Shown here in pieces: positions 11,985-24,860 of a stretch of 64,000 nt of DNA. Both the position numbers and the translations under genes were made by a program. Source of the stretch: Nymphalis io (Eukaryota > Arthropoda > Insecta > Lepidoptera > Nymphalidae). Where the stretch lies: contig NC_065906.1 of the NCBI RefSeq assembly GCF_905147045.1, positions 6,944,001 to 7,008,000 on the forward strand, given 5' to 3'. Numbering within the stretch: position 1 is the stretch's first letter; each line of letters starts with the position of its first letter. The notes under the pieces are model-generated. The model had not been told where the DNA came from. It did no database searches and saw only the letters and a program-made list of their open reading frames with translations.

Positions 11985-13599
11985 GAAATAAATACTCTGT
12001 CTTCTCCTTGACCGAAATTTAGAAAAATTATTTTGTACACTGAGGGTCCGTCGAAAGCATTATACAAAATTATGAAAGTGATGTATTTTTATTAATCTAC
12101 TTGACTGGATAGATATACTCTACTTGAATATAGATCCAAGCTTACAAATAAAGCAAAAACACTTATAATTATTTTATAAATGCAGAACGTATCCTCAAAA
12201 TCAATCGTCCAGCTTACTAAATAAGCAAGTATTTTCGCCGAGTTGCAGGGGTTGATTGAAGATTAAAAATAGTTAAATCAATATTGCGCCCTAACTCTTA
12301 CAGTCCTTACCAGCCTCATAACATAAAACCTGCCGGATGTTACCAGGAAGAATTTATCATTTACACTTTTTTAATAATTTCTGCACGTAAACACTTGACA
12401 TATTAAGTAGAAATGGAAGAATTATGATGGAATGTAGAATAGTTTAAATTTTGTTTATAACTCACAATCTATGCCGAAATATAAGCTCATTCATTATGTC
12501 TTTTCACTTTAAATTCAGATTACAACTTTTAAAGCAGTGGCCAAAAACCCATGGTCCATAGCACAAGACTGTTGACCTGTATATTTATTTTGATTGATTC
12601 GCTTTTATTCATTAATTATGCGCCGAGTTTATTAATTGAGATAACTATCGCTTGGGAAAATTAGGCCGATGTTATATATGTATATGGTGTATACAAAATA
12701 TATGTTAGTGATTTGTTTAAATGTACTGATTTACATAAAAACATTTTTTTTACATAATTATGTATGAAGGGTGATCCAAAAGAGTGTTCAGGAGTAATAC
12801 AAACAGTAGTGTATTTACATTACATACTCTTAAAACTCCTTGACCTCTTAAAGTAAATATATTTTGTTGAAAGAAAGCGAAGAATGTCCATCAGACATTT
12901 AAATTACGTTACATAGATCACATATGGCAACAATAATGGATTTTTACCAACTGCGTGTGATGTGATGTCAAAATTCTATTTGTCATTAAAAGGCATTGAT
13001 ATATAAAAAACCCAGGATTTTCTATATATCAATGTTTAAAGGGATTTTTCTCCATTTAAATGGACTAAGATTAAATCTATAATTTTAATACCAAAATTAA
13101 TTAATAATATCAAAATATTAATTTTAATAACAAGACGATCGTTAAAGGAAAATTAGGTACATACTTATTTACTCCTGTAAATGCCGTATACAATTCCTAA
13201 GAATCGAGAACGGTATTGTACAAATTATTGACGTTTGCAAACCGAATAACATTATGTTATTTTTCTCAAAACTTATATTTATAACTGTCAATACTTGCCC
13301 TTAAAAAGTTCATTACCGGCATGAATACCAAGTGTAGAAACAAAAAAATATATATCACGTAACATTTTCTTTATTAATTAGAATATTAAGTAGGTACGTA
13401 CAGCGCAATCTTTTGGCATATTTGTGAACTAACTCGCTTTCACAGTGGGTATATATTTTCACAGTAGGTATGTCTTATATTTTATATTGGTAATAGTACA
13501 GGAGCTTACTTTTAACTATACACGATACACTAAGACTAAAATTTTACAAGAAATCCATGGCGATTTCTTTTATTTTCATGGAAAATAATTTAAATTTTT

Positions 13600-13727
13600 A
13601 ACCATCCCTAATATTATAAACGAAAGCTTGTAATGAAATTTTTAATAATAGATATACTCAGATTTACACATAGACTATCTAAAACATTCAACGCGGGACG
13701 AAGGCTTGGGCGGAAGCTAGTGTTATT
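13600..13727 (+). repeat. Decayed lepidopteran interspersed repeat fragment
   Basis: The start (ccctaatattataaacg) and end (gggcggaagctagt) resemble the two ends of a very common lepidopteran repeat, with most of the middle missing. Recognised from general familiarity; there is no second copy of the same part in the window to compare. Confidence 0.35.
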
Positions 13728-15485
13728 ATATTTTTAAATTACTTAAGTATGCAAAGGTCTCTGAAGAACTTGGAAACGAGAAAATTAGATTTCCTCGTTT
13801 ACAATTTCAATTTTAAAAACTAAAATTTAAAGTAATAATTATGTACAGTACATAACAAAGCACTAAAATAATTAAAAAAGAGAAAATGAAAAAATACCAA
13901 AATTTGAGATTGAAATGTATTCGTACCCATAACCATTTAACCATCACTAAGGGAAGAAAAAATATATGAATATAATCCATTTGGTGATGTTGAAAGCAGC
14001 CTGAGGCTCGACGCTTCACGTGTAGCCGTGCGACCGTAAGCGTGACTTGAATATGGTAATACTTTAAATAATTCGGCAGTCGGCAAGCGGGCATACCTTT
14101 TATATGGTTATTTGTTTTTCATGAACGCTTTCGTTGACCGATGTTTTCGCCGTTGAAATTCTGAAACTTAAATTTTTACGATTTTTATTATCGTTTGTTG
14201 TCGTAAGTCATTGTTATACCTTTATATTTACAAAAATATTTTTATTATGTTTTACATACAGACGGTATTATTACAACAAATTAAATAAGAAATATTAATA
14301 TAACTTAACTAATAATAGTTTCGGATATTACATTAATACAAATTTTAGAGGAGAGAACATACAAAACAAGATTGGATTTATAGGAGATTTCATTAATTTC
14401 TGATTCGCATTATTATAATTCTAATAGTATAAATAAAGAATATTGTTATCTTAAAAGATTGTACTAAATTGTAACTCTGTAGGTAAACCACACATCGATC
14501 ACAAATAAATCTAGCTATTCTTTCATAGTCGTACATCAAACAATTTCTTATTATTTAAGTTGTTTTTTTAAATACAAAAAATGCAATTATATAAACTTAT
14601 CAAATAAATAACAATTTTGTAAATGATATTAAAATGAGAGTACTAGGCCAAGATGTCATCAAATCGCTGAAATGTAGAAATATTATAATATATTCATGAA
14701 AACTCGATGCCTTCTGAAACAACTATCGCTCCCAGCGGCTTGGCAATATTCCAATGTGTCCTGATTGCAACGCTTGTAGATGTTACGCAATTCACAGCTT
14801 TATTTATCTCTGCAATCCGCATTACCTAAGACATGAGTTTAGATTAAATCATATTACAAAGCTTAAACACTACATTTTGGGAAACTTGGATATTTTTAAT
14901 ATGTATGTATGTAATTTATATTAGTACACATCTTGAATAATGTAACTGCGTTCTTATTTATTATTATCTAGGTCAACGGTGTGGTATAGCCGAAATAATA
15001 AATTTAACGACTATTTATGAATAGCAGTAATCGATGGTACAATAATAATTACCTACTTTTTATCTTCTTTGTCTAATCGTATAACCTCACGTCCTACCGA
15101 GGGCACTTGCCCTCGACCTTGACGACGCTTTGCTATAGCTATTGAGATATCCAGATACCTGTAGGTCCTTCGTCCTATCACCGCGCAGTATTCCACACGC
15201 CTTGCCGTGCCCCTCGCTCACGGCGCATGTGCAAGACTGACAGCGACCGTGCCAACGCGTTCCATTTTTTTCCTTATTATAATTAGTAAAAATTCAGTGT
15301 TATATCTTGGAATTTGTTTGGAAAGCGTCAGATAATACATAGGTGTGTTAATGCCGCCCAGCAATGGAAGAGTGAGCCAGGATGGTGGCCAACATCGGTG
15401 TCATCACTCCGACTAATGGTAAACAATGTTCCTACACAATGCATTGTCGAGCTTTCAGGGCAGCTAATGTTTTTTTTTTGTACAG

Positions 15486-18400
15486 TTGAGGCAACGGCAT
15501 ATATAAGCGCAGTAGCTGCATTTGCCGTTATCGTATTGGTGGTGCTACTGTTTCTCGGAAGGCGGTGGTGCCACTCTACGGTTTTCGGGCGCAAATGCTG
15601 CGATGACATCCTTACTGTCAACGCTGCTGTAACATCACCAGGCCTTCCTATCGACAATGCTCAATTTGGTAAGGAGTATATTTTATTTGTGTTTTTATAG
15701 ATTACTTATAATTGTTGTCACTTTCTTAAATACCTAAATCTTAATATTTCTTTAGGCTAAACTATATTTAGCATCAAATAATTTTAATATGTTCATAGAA
15801 TAGTCATTAGATCAATCCCTAAATTAAAGCTTAATTTAATATTCATGTATGCATCCTATGAACCATTTGCTTTTAACTTGGGGACAATAGAACCTTAGGT
15901 TAATGTTAAAGTAGTGACATAGTTCCAAGGACGGCAAATGCGTCATAATTTATTCAGGTGTATCTTTAATTAAGGATACATGGTCGCCGATAGAATAGTG
16001 TGTTATTCACTAAGCACAGTTTTATAACTTTTTTAATTTGTAGATTATATTAATTAGTTTCTAGAGTGTTATTATATTGATTGACGTTGTGCGTACGTCT
16101 GTGTTGTTATAGATGCTTTGTCGAAACCGAACCATTACCCAGAACGCATATTCACGTTCGAAGCCTCCGACTCAGATGAAGAGCTGCGCTTGCGCATACA
16201 AAAGGTAAATAAGTATATGAAAAAGTCCTAGTGTGTCTGTGATCATGCTACATGTAACAGTACCCAAAAAGACTAATATCATACAATATTTGAAATTCTA
16301 ATAATTGTATAACGCGCAAGACTGGATTTAATAAAAATATGTGGAAACGTTTTAGATCATTTTGTTTTGATCTCTGTGCATTCTATGCGTTATTACAACA
16401 AGAAACCACTTCATAACATCCTTCAATAAATCATGTGTAAAGTAAATAGGTCTACCCATTTAATATAAATTTATTTAATACCACTGTATATCTTATGCAG
16501 TATATGTATTGGACTCGGCTCCATTTCCACTTTATTATCGTAATAAGCACCTGTAGAGCGCACTCTACCTAATGGCTCTCTAGATCTTCTTGTTTTCAAA
16601 GAAACCATCAATTTTCACCAGCTGATTTGAATCGGTTGTATCAAATATCATTTTTCATTACATTATCTAAATATCCATTCAATGGGTTATATTAATATAC
16701 AGTGTAACAAAGTGAAAACTACCAAGAGATTCCAATTTAAAACATTCCGTATCTAGATAAAGATAGATTGTTTCTGTAATATAAAATCTTACCGTATTAT
16801 CGTAACAGGTACGGCGACACAGTTTAAATATTTATATATGTTTTAGCTTATAATTTAAAAAATATTTAGTTAATTTTATTTTGCCAAACTATTTCCTTTT
16901 ACAGAATAGTTTTGAGAGTTAAAAACCACCTTGGTTGTCTTGTTTATTAGTTGTTTTCTTTATGGATATTAGACGTTAGTATTGTATGACAACAAAACAT
17001 TAGAGTTTTTATTTACTTCATAAAGAAAAACAAAGAAGTAGGCTACCTGATGGTAATTGATCGTCTTCACCCATATAAATATAAACCAGTCACTTAGTCA
17101 GTCACAATATTCTTAGGATGTTATGTCCGTTGTGTGTGTGTTTGATGTTAACATGGAATTGTTACCGTTAAATGATAAAAATCAAACATTTACTATCGTG
17201 CCATCAAAATGAAAATGAATAGCCTTTTACGACGTAACTCTTTACTGAACATTTTCCTGCAATTATATTTATCATCATCCATTTCAGGATAAAGATGGGG
17301 TGGAATGTCGATACGAGGAGAAAAATGAAAACCAAAATCAGGCGAAGGTGGAAGTTGACCTTATAGAAACTGCAATGCGAGAGACGAGCCTTCGAGAAAC
17401 GAAAATCGATGAGGTTGTGCCACAACGTGCCGAGTATATCCATACCTTAGAGGCGCAGAGCAGCATCGAAAGCGATGTCATCGCTCACAATGTAATTTTT
17501 TTTAAAAAGATTTGATAGTTTTTTATTGTTGGGAATAATTAATAACAATTTGCATTTAAATGAGCTTCGGATACATAATTTTATAATAAGATGTTAAATT
17601 AATGAAATTTGATACAGGATACGTCCTTGCTCTGCGGTGAAAGCGGCAGTTCCCAAGAATGTGGTTCCGTAGAATTGACTTTACTTTACGACGCGCCTGT
17701 GAGAAGTATGACCGTGCACATGCTGCAAGCGCGCTCATTACCACAGAAAACTCAAGGCCAGGTGCTGCAAAGCCAGGTATGGATAGAATTTATCGTATAT
17801 TTCTGGTCATAATCAAGACCCTCCGAAATAATATAATTTTTTACTATAGAGCATTACATAAAAAAATATTTATTTTCCTTTTTTCAGGTTCGAATCGTAC
17901 TCCTGCCGCTTAAAAAACAAAAATATAAATCAAAGATTCGTAATGGAGAAAACCCTCAATATATGGAAAGTTTCGTCTTACATAAAATAAATCCGGGTTA
18001 GTAAAGTTTTAAGTTACTTAAAGCAATATACAATCACTTTTACATTATGTTATTATGTATTGCTCACAGAGGATGTTCATGGTCTCGGACTTCGTATAAG
18101 AATATATGGATGTGAGCGCATGCGCAGACAGCGATTGCTTGGAGAGGCGACTGTCAGCTTCGCCTCGCTTAATTTGGAGCTGGAAAACAGTTTATGGTTG
18201 CAACTGGCACCTCGACAGCATCATCAACCTAGCCTGCATGTGGGTATTAAACGTGATTAGATTGTATATTTAATTTATGAATGTATATTCTCACCACTAC
18301 TTAATACCTCATCTTTGGGCGTCACGGTAGTATAGCAAGGGATCCTGTGACACCCCCCCGAAAAGACAGTGAGGACACCGCTGGTTGTTTATTGGGTCAT

Positions 18401-20682
18401 TCAATTTAAAACATTAAAATATAATCCTCATAATTATGAGTATTGTATTATAGTTAATTAATTGATCCTCATAATTATACTGGGCCATGTCCACCTGTAA
18501 TTACAGTTACTGAGATAACTGATGATAACTTAACTGATGATTGCGGGATTGGAACCAAGCAGTTTTTTATGTTTATAATTCATCATTTGCTCGGCGGTAA
18601 AGAAAAACATCATCATGTTTTTTTTGAATCCTGCATGTGTCTAATTCTGTCACATGTTTATCCACCAATCCGCATTGGAGCAGCTTGGTGGAATATGCTT
18701 CACACCTGTTTCTCAAAAGGCAGAGAAAATCTTACCCCAGCAGCAAACATGTACAGGCTGTTACTTTGCTTTTTACTTTACAGTTACCAAAGTTGGATCC
18801 TAATATGTCGGTGACGGGAGTGTTGGCGAGCCCGTCATCTATCACGACGGCGATGTCACCGGGCGCCGCTGGCGGTGAGGCGTGCAGCCTCGCGCGCTCT
18901 GACTCCGCCTCTTCGTGCTGCAGCACGCGTTCCGCACCAGAACTGTTGCTAGGCCTACAGTATAACGCTACCACTGGATATTTATCCGTTGAGGTAAGTT
19001 ATAAAACTTTTGAATTTGGTCACTCGTACTTACATGAGTACGCATCGGAAAGCGATAACATTGTTTTCATATTCATTAATCTTACAAGAATATAATAAAT
19101 CTAGAACAGATTATTTATAGTTTATTATAGGATAACATTTTACAAACATTAATTTTATTTGTGGAGTTGTATGCAATTATTTACAGCATTTAATTCATAA
19201 TACATTACTATACTAATATAATGTACCTTTTATGTACTAGATCATAAAGGGCACTCACTTCCGCAAGTTGTCTCCGAACAAGGCGCCAGACACATACGTT
19301 AAGCTCTGCCTCATCAGTTCGCTTGGAATGGAGATGGGTCGATGCAAATCCACCACACGCCGCGCGCAGTCCAATCCCCTTTACAAGGAGCTCTTTATAT
19401 TTCAGGTTTACAACTACTCCATTATTGTAGTATATTTACCACTATTTATACGCGACATCCTGAGTCTACAGATCCTGCAGTTCATCTATTATGTTAGCTT
19501 AACAATAAACTCGCCAGCTTGTATATTTTATGTACTTAATACTGCATTTTAAAAAACACAAAAATTAATAGAGGTTCACAAATAGCCATTGTTGCTATTG
19601 ACTGACACGAGGCACGGATACTAAATATTTAATCTGTTTCAAAATTACAAGACAATGATTAAGTAACATCGCTATACGTTTACGAAATGTTATCCTCTAT
19701 CGAACACAGCATTCTTATAAATAAATGCCACTCGTATATCCACTAATTAAGACAATAAAGCACTATGTTTATGTACAGTTTGAATTGACTATATATTGAG
19801 CTAAATCTAATAGCCGAAACACTGTCAATCTTCAATGCATGATCACAGACTGCAGTATACATATAGAATATGGTGTATATTGGGCAGTGTTTATCTCTTG
19901 GAAAGGAGTAACACTAGGAACAGCTCGACGAATGGTGAGTAGACTAGCAGGCCGACCGTCACATAACATTGTTAAAACCGCGTGAGAAGTTTGGACACGT
20001 AGTATTGTTTCAACCGTATGCTTCCAAAGAATTCTGTATCTCGGCCTTAAATGAACTGTCAAGCTTAGATTGGCCATGAAAATTTTAGATTTGAATGTAA
20101 TTTTCGGAACAACAATAGAATCAGAAGAAAAATGATCTAACTGCCTGAGTCCTATATTTAAAAAAATCATCTTTTCCTTTTTAATACAAAAAATACGTAA
20201 AAGTGAAATCTATTTCAATACTGTGTATTGAGTGAGTCATTATAATTATAATGCACTTATTAATTGTATTCTGCTTTTGAGTATAGTTTTTATTATCGAA
20301 GGTGGCTCTATTCCAACTGAGCGAGGTGACGCTGATGGTGTCTGTATGGTGGCGACGCAGCGTGAAGCGCAACGAGATGGTGGGCTGGTTTTCGCTTGGG
20401 CACAGTTCCACAGGAAGGGAGGAGGAACGACACTGGCAGGAGCTATGTGAGCGGCAAGGGCAGCAGGTACAAAGGAAGTAGTTCTCGAACTACTCCTTGA
20501 TTTTAGTTGTAATAACTTCTTAACTATGTTTATTTTTAGTATTGGAATTATAATTCCCAGAAAAAATATAGGTCCAATGATTATGTTATAGAAAAATATT
20601 TCGATTTAATTGCAATGTGAATACTGCTATTGACACCCTGGCGTTTTAGGTGCAACGCTGGCATGTGTTGCTTGACTCCTGA
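15486..20682 (+). CDS. Syt14: Synaptotagmin-14-like protein (one TM helix, two C2 domains), 5' incomplete
   Basis: Predicted trafficking protein of the Syt14/16 group. Exons: 15486-15668 (helix, AYISAVAAFAVIVLVVLLFL, then RRWC), 16113-16203, 17288-17491, 17618-17776, 17888-17996, 18070-18239, 18784-18993, 19241-19405, 20302-20466, 20650-20682 (TGA at 20680). C2A runs from CGSVELTLLYDAP through VLLPLKKQKYKSK to RIRIYGCERMRRQRLLGEA. C2B runs from LLLGLQYNATTGYLS through VSVWWRRSVKRNEMVGWFSL to RWHVLLDS. This follows vertebrate Syt14 closely (for example LVLLPIKKQ, GLLYNATTG, KRKEMIGW). The loops that bind calcium in classical synaptotagmins have Cys, Arg or Trp instead of Asp, so both C2 domains are probably calcium-independent. 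Exon 16113-16203 ends in phase 2 but 17288 opens in phase 0, so an exon of length 3n+1 is missing between them. The start codon is also not found. The family assignment is strong. Confidence 0.92.
17035..17145 (-). repeat. Decayed family B retroposon fragment in a synaptotagmin-like intron
   Basis: Read on the minus strand, parts of this stretch match the 3' half of the family B copies elsewhere in the window (complements of acctgatggtaa and of aggatgttatgtccgttgtg), with internal losses. It lies in the intron before exon 17288. Confidence 0.5.
18529..18783 (+). mobile_element. SINE family A, 5'-truncated and diverged, ending at a splice acceptor
   Basis: Aligned by eye to the copies at 23351 and 41023, it shares the degenerate B-box region (gggattggaacc), the run tttataattcatc, then cctgcatgtgtctaatt, ccgcattggagcagc, tggtggaata and the terminal acaggctgttac, with some internal loss. 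Its T/C-rich tail (ctttgctttttactttacag) runs directly into the coding exon at 18784. The element therefore abuts, and probably supplied, the polypyrimidine tract of that exon. Confidence 0.75.
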
Positions 20683-21178
20683 CGGTCGCCCACGTAGCCC
20701 GCGCGCGCCGCGCCCGCCTGAATCCGCCCCGCCGGCCCCGGCCGCTCCCCGGCCGCTCGTGACGCGATGTGACGTCACGGTGCTTTCACGCTGAGCCTCG
20801 CTCCCGCGTCCGCCGGACCCGCCAGCGACACGCTTGTGCTCCGCTGGCGCCTTTTGGATCCTTCTCTCGACCTCCGAGGTCTTTTCGAGTTAGGTGTTGT
20901 GATGTTGCTTTGTCTGTCGAAGTTTCGTGTACCATCGGTACAGTTATTCAATTATAGAGTTTGGTGTGCTTTGTATTTACGGGCTCTCGACTTCTCGAGG
21001 CGCGCACGTTTTCGACTGATCGAGTTTTGATGTTATCGTGTATTATGTATAAAATTGAAAAGTATTTACGATAGCGGTTAAAGGGAATGTTACTATATTT
21101 GTATGTAATACCAAAATGAGTAAGGAAGATATTAAAATGTACTAGGAATATCTTAAAAAGATGTAAAAGCTTAATAAA
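20683..21178 (+). other. Syt14: Probable 3' untranslated region of the synaptotagmin-like gene
   Basis: After the TGA there are about 100 bases of extreme GC richness (20690-20765), then ordinary sequence, with an AATAAA hexamer at 21173-21178 that could direct polyadenylation. No open frame here resembles a protein. Confidence 0.45.
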
Positions 21179-23350
21179 TGTTTAAAAATATTTATTAGAA
21201 GATTCGAATTGTGAAACATTTTGTAGTATTTATAAGCGATGATGAAGACTTGGAGCGCACAATACTCGTGAGATAGGATAAATTAGCGGAAGAGTATTTA
21301 TTGATATTTAATATATTATACAATTACTTTTATTAGTATTGTTCGACTTTCGAACGTAACGACAAACTTTAACGTCATTTTTAATACATACCTGATGAAT
21401 ATCGAAACAAAATAATTATAAGTCAACTAAGCACAAATAAAACACTCGTTTCTAAATACCCATCCACTATTTAAATAAAACAGCATTTTTATTGATTCTA
21501 CTTATATTAAAAAATCATATTAAATTTAGTCGTTCAATATATTTTATTCGATATTACTCAAATTAGTATTTTTTCAAAACTAAAATAAAAAAAAATTGTA
21601 AAATATTTCTGTTGAAAAAAATTCTTCTACTATCAATTGATTATACTATTTATAAATATTATAATATGTAGTGCGTACGATTTTGTGTGTAAAATATAAA
21701 TACATACTTATAATAATAAATACGCACTTTGTTTATATATATATTTAAAGGCGATAATGTCAAATTACTCGTAATAATTTTGTAGAATCTTGCATATTAT
21801 TTACATCACCTGCAAATATTGCAAACTTTCTATTTTATTAGATATTACGACTGATATTTTCAAAACATTATAATTTTACATTTAGATATAAGAAATAAGT
21901 TTTTTTTATATACTTAATTATTTACACCATTTTATCGTATTTGTTCATATATAAAAGTATTTACAAAATTTTATTTACAAAAAAAAGTTTTTATCTTTGG
22001 TAATCCAGAAAATCATCATCATCTATATTAGTATATTTAAATGTTGTATGAAATATGTATGATGTATAGCTTGCTTATAACCGACCAATGTTTTGATATT
22101 ATAAAAATACTAGGTAAGAGAAACTTTTTACGATATGTTTGAACGGTGAATAAATTTGATCTCGAGAAGTCTTTCGTAAATTTTAATATTAAAGATATAA
22201 AAAGTAACTCTTTTAATACTCAACATAGATAATTAATGATTAAGAATTTAAAATACATAAAGTTAAAACACTAGCATGCAGCTTTTGTTTTTTTTTTCTT
22301 GGTGTCTTGTATTTTATATAAGGTTTTAATGATTAAATTAATAATAAATGTTACGCGTTTCTCAGATTATACTTAAGTCACCAAAAAAAAAGTCATACAG
22401 CTTAAATTATTAATCTGATAAAATAGTTTGAGATATATTTCATTGAAATACAAAATATTATTTGATTGTATTTTATTAGGATCTTGTTATAATTATTTAA
22501 TAATCTATTTTTCATTTTGACAATTCAACTATTTACAATACTAATAAAATACAGATGTATATAGTTATTTGCTCTAATCAGAGCGGCATATATTTGCCAA
22601 TTTAAACAAATAGTCACGGTTATGTAGAGTATTTAATGGTACGCAATGTATGCGCACAGTTTTTAACGCAATGCGTTTCGGTAGTTAGTAATCAAAAGAA
22701 CAAAGAATGAATCTTACGAAGTGATGTTTGCATGATATTAGTGCAACAATGTGGGTCTTTTTCAGCTCACTAATTTATTTATATGTATAATTACATAATG
22801 TATATGAATCCATGTTTTAAATTCTAACGGATTAATCATTTCTCTATTCTAGACAATTTTATTATTACAGATGTGACTTTTTCAAGAATTTAGTGTTTTA
22901 ACAAGCAATGTAAAACTACATTCGTATTGCACAATTAGCTTATATACCAAGTTGTAGACTTCAAAGAAATAGCTTTTATATGTATACGATGTCGATATTT
23001 GCCTCAGATATATTGTTTTAAAACTGTTATAACATCCAATTATTAATAAATATAAATGTTTCATTTTTACTCAAGCTTAATCTTGCCAATTAAATAACAA
23101 AAATCTAATTTATATTCTTTAGATGACTCAATATTAGAGATGTACTTGTATCAATGATTATTTCTTATAATATGTATTTTTCCGATTGTTATAAATCCAT
23201 AATTAAACGATAAACTGTTAATGAAGTTAAAATTAAAAACCGTTTTCAATAAATCACTTTATACAGTTTCCTATTAAGTGTTTAATATTTAAAATCCTTT
23301 TCAAAGTACACAATTTACCTATTTATGTACTAATATATTATTTTTCTGAG
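21179..23350. other. AT-rich intergenic stretch
   Basis: Very AT-rich, with short homopolymer runs. I see no exon, RNA gene or clear repeat. Confidence 0.5.
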
Positions 23351-23625
23351 AGCCGAGATGGCCCAGAACGTGTGAATCTTAACCGATGATCGTGGGTTCA
23401 AACCCGGGCAAGCACCACTGAATTTTCATGTGCTTAATTTGTGTTTATAATTCATCTCGTGCTTGACGGTGAAAGAAAACATCGTGAGGAAACCTACATG
23501 GCTCAAATTTTACTAAAATTCTGCCACAAGCTCCAAACCTTCTCCTCAAAAAAGGAGAGGAGGCTAAGGCCAAGCAGTGGGACATTTACAGGCTGTTACT
23601 GTACTGTATTATTTTTACTTTTATG
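23351..23625 (+). mobile_element. SINE family A (Metulj-like, tRNA-derived head)
   Basis: Begins agccgagatggccc, has an A-box-like region and a B-box (gtgggttcaaacc) typical of an internal pol III promoter, then the shared body (gcaccactgaattttcatgt, tttataattcatctcgtgc, catcgtgaggaaacct, aaaccttctcctcaaaa) and the end tttacaggctgttac with a T-rich tail. About 45 bases of the body present at 41023 are missing. The name Metulj-like is from memory of nymphalid SINEs. Confidence 0.8.
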
Positions 23626-23761
23626 AATTATATAGGCTAAAAGGGTACGTGATTAGAATATATTCTATAAAAACTAAAGAAACGAGTTCTGACTGCTGTC
23701 GTTTGAGCTCGGTCACACAGGTTAATTTATGTCTTTAGCTCTAGTTTTAGACACCATAAAA

Positions 23762-23814
23762 AGCTTGCACAAAGCCCTACCACCATTTACTGGTGGTAGG
23801 GCTTTGTGCAAGCT
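23762..23814. repeat. Perfect 24-bp inverted repeat (5-base loop) at the head of a family B retroposon
   Basis: The arm at 23762-23785 is the exact reverse complement of 23791-23814, with tttac between. The right arm is the normal start of the family B element; the left arm is an inverted extra copy of that start. Confidence 0.9.
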
Positions 23815-24082
23815 CGTCTGGGTAGGTACCACCCACTCATCAAATATTCTACCGCAAAACAGCAATACTTGATATTGTTGTGTTCCGGTTTGAAGGGTGA
23901 GTGAGCCAGTGTAATTACAGGCACTAGGGACATAAAATCTTAGTTCCCAAGGTTGGTGGCGCATTGGTTATAAGCAATGGTTGACATTTCTTACAATGCC
24001 AATGTCTAAGGGCGTTTGGTGACCACTTACCATCAGGTGGCCCATATGCTCGTCCACCTTCCTATTCTATAATAAAAAAAAA
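23791..24082 (+). mobile_element. Family B retroposon (A-rich tail), full-length-looking copy
   Basis: Starts tggtggtagggctttgtgca and ends gctcgtccaccttcctattc followed by an A-rich tail. It is near-identical to 47699-47990 and more distantly like 27448-27755. No coding capacity. This is a common lepidopteran interspersed repeat, either a SINE or the 3' end of a LINE; the window alone does not decide. Confidence 0.8.
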
Positions 24083-24779
24083 AACATGTTTTTTTGATTG
24101 TGTCCGAATCTCTTCTACACCACAATAACTCCGTATAACTTTGTCCAGACTCCGCAACAGGTAAAGTACATGAAATATTGTACCCAAGACTTTAAAAAAA
24201 GAGTTATAAACAAATCTTATTATAAGATCAGTATCGAGTCGACGGATGCATCGGTCCGTACTTTGTTAGTATACATTGGTTTTTTTTTTTTTTGACCCCA
24301 TGTCTTTATAACCCACGTCTTTTTTAAACATGTAATTTCTTCTGCAAGTTAGTCCAGTCATGGGAAGTTTCTGTCATATAAAATCTCAAGGAGAGTCGAA
24401 ACTTGGTAAATTAGTATAATTTAGTGTCCTGATTAATATTCTGAATTTTCAACCTCGAACGACAACCACTCGCGCCGCCATCTTGGAAAAATGGTACAAT
24501 AAACCAGTTTTACGCAATGACATCTTTCCAGCGCCATCTACCTTAAAAAATAGTTATTATAAAGCATACAATTTCCTGTAGCTTTTGTAGGAGGACTTTT
24601 AAATGAGGTTAATATTAAACTATTTATCGAGTTACAGCGGAGTCAAGTTCGGCATATTTCTAATTAATTCGCAAAGTCGGTATGTACATAACAATGTATA
24701 ATCGCAAAACCATACCATATATTATTCTTGCCGGTTCTACTAAATAAAATCGACATTCGAAACCGCGGAGCTTCAAATT

Positions 24780-24860
24780 AAAATAAGTCCTGTAACATGC
24801 TGATTCAAAAGTGCTCCTTTGAGCCTACTCGAATAAAAAAATATTTTGATTTTGTTGTTG
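24780..24860 (+). repeat. Possible LINE 3'-end fragment
   Basis: The run gattcaaaagtgct, cctactcgaataaa and a following tttgattttg resembles 3' ends of lepidopteran LINE copies as I remember them. The rest of 24083-25370 and 25680-26779 is AT-rich DNA without a recognisable gene. Confidence 0.3.

Larger units (their letters stand above)
11594..15485. other. Intergenic, AT-rich, between the ATPase and synaptotagmin-like genes
   Basis: No coding exon is supported. It contains a TA microsatellite, an imperfect hairpin near 12992-13033, a decayed lepidopteran repeat fragment near 13600-13727, and a less AT-rich stretch at about 15090-15260. The last could belong to the promoter or a 5' exon of the downstream gene. 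The upstream exon or exons of that gene should lie here but were not recognised. Confidence 0.45.

Noticed and set aside
15314..15485. Open frame running in phase into the helix-coding exon of the synaptotagmin-like gene
   Set aside because: A strong acceptor (a run of T then gtacag) ends at 15485, so the upstream part is probably intron read through by chance. It has no ATG at its head and does not resemble Syt14 N-termini.
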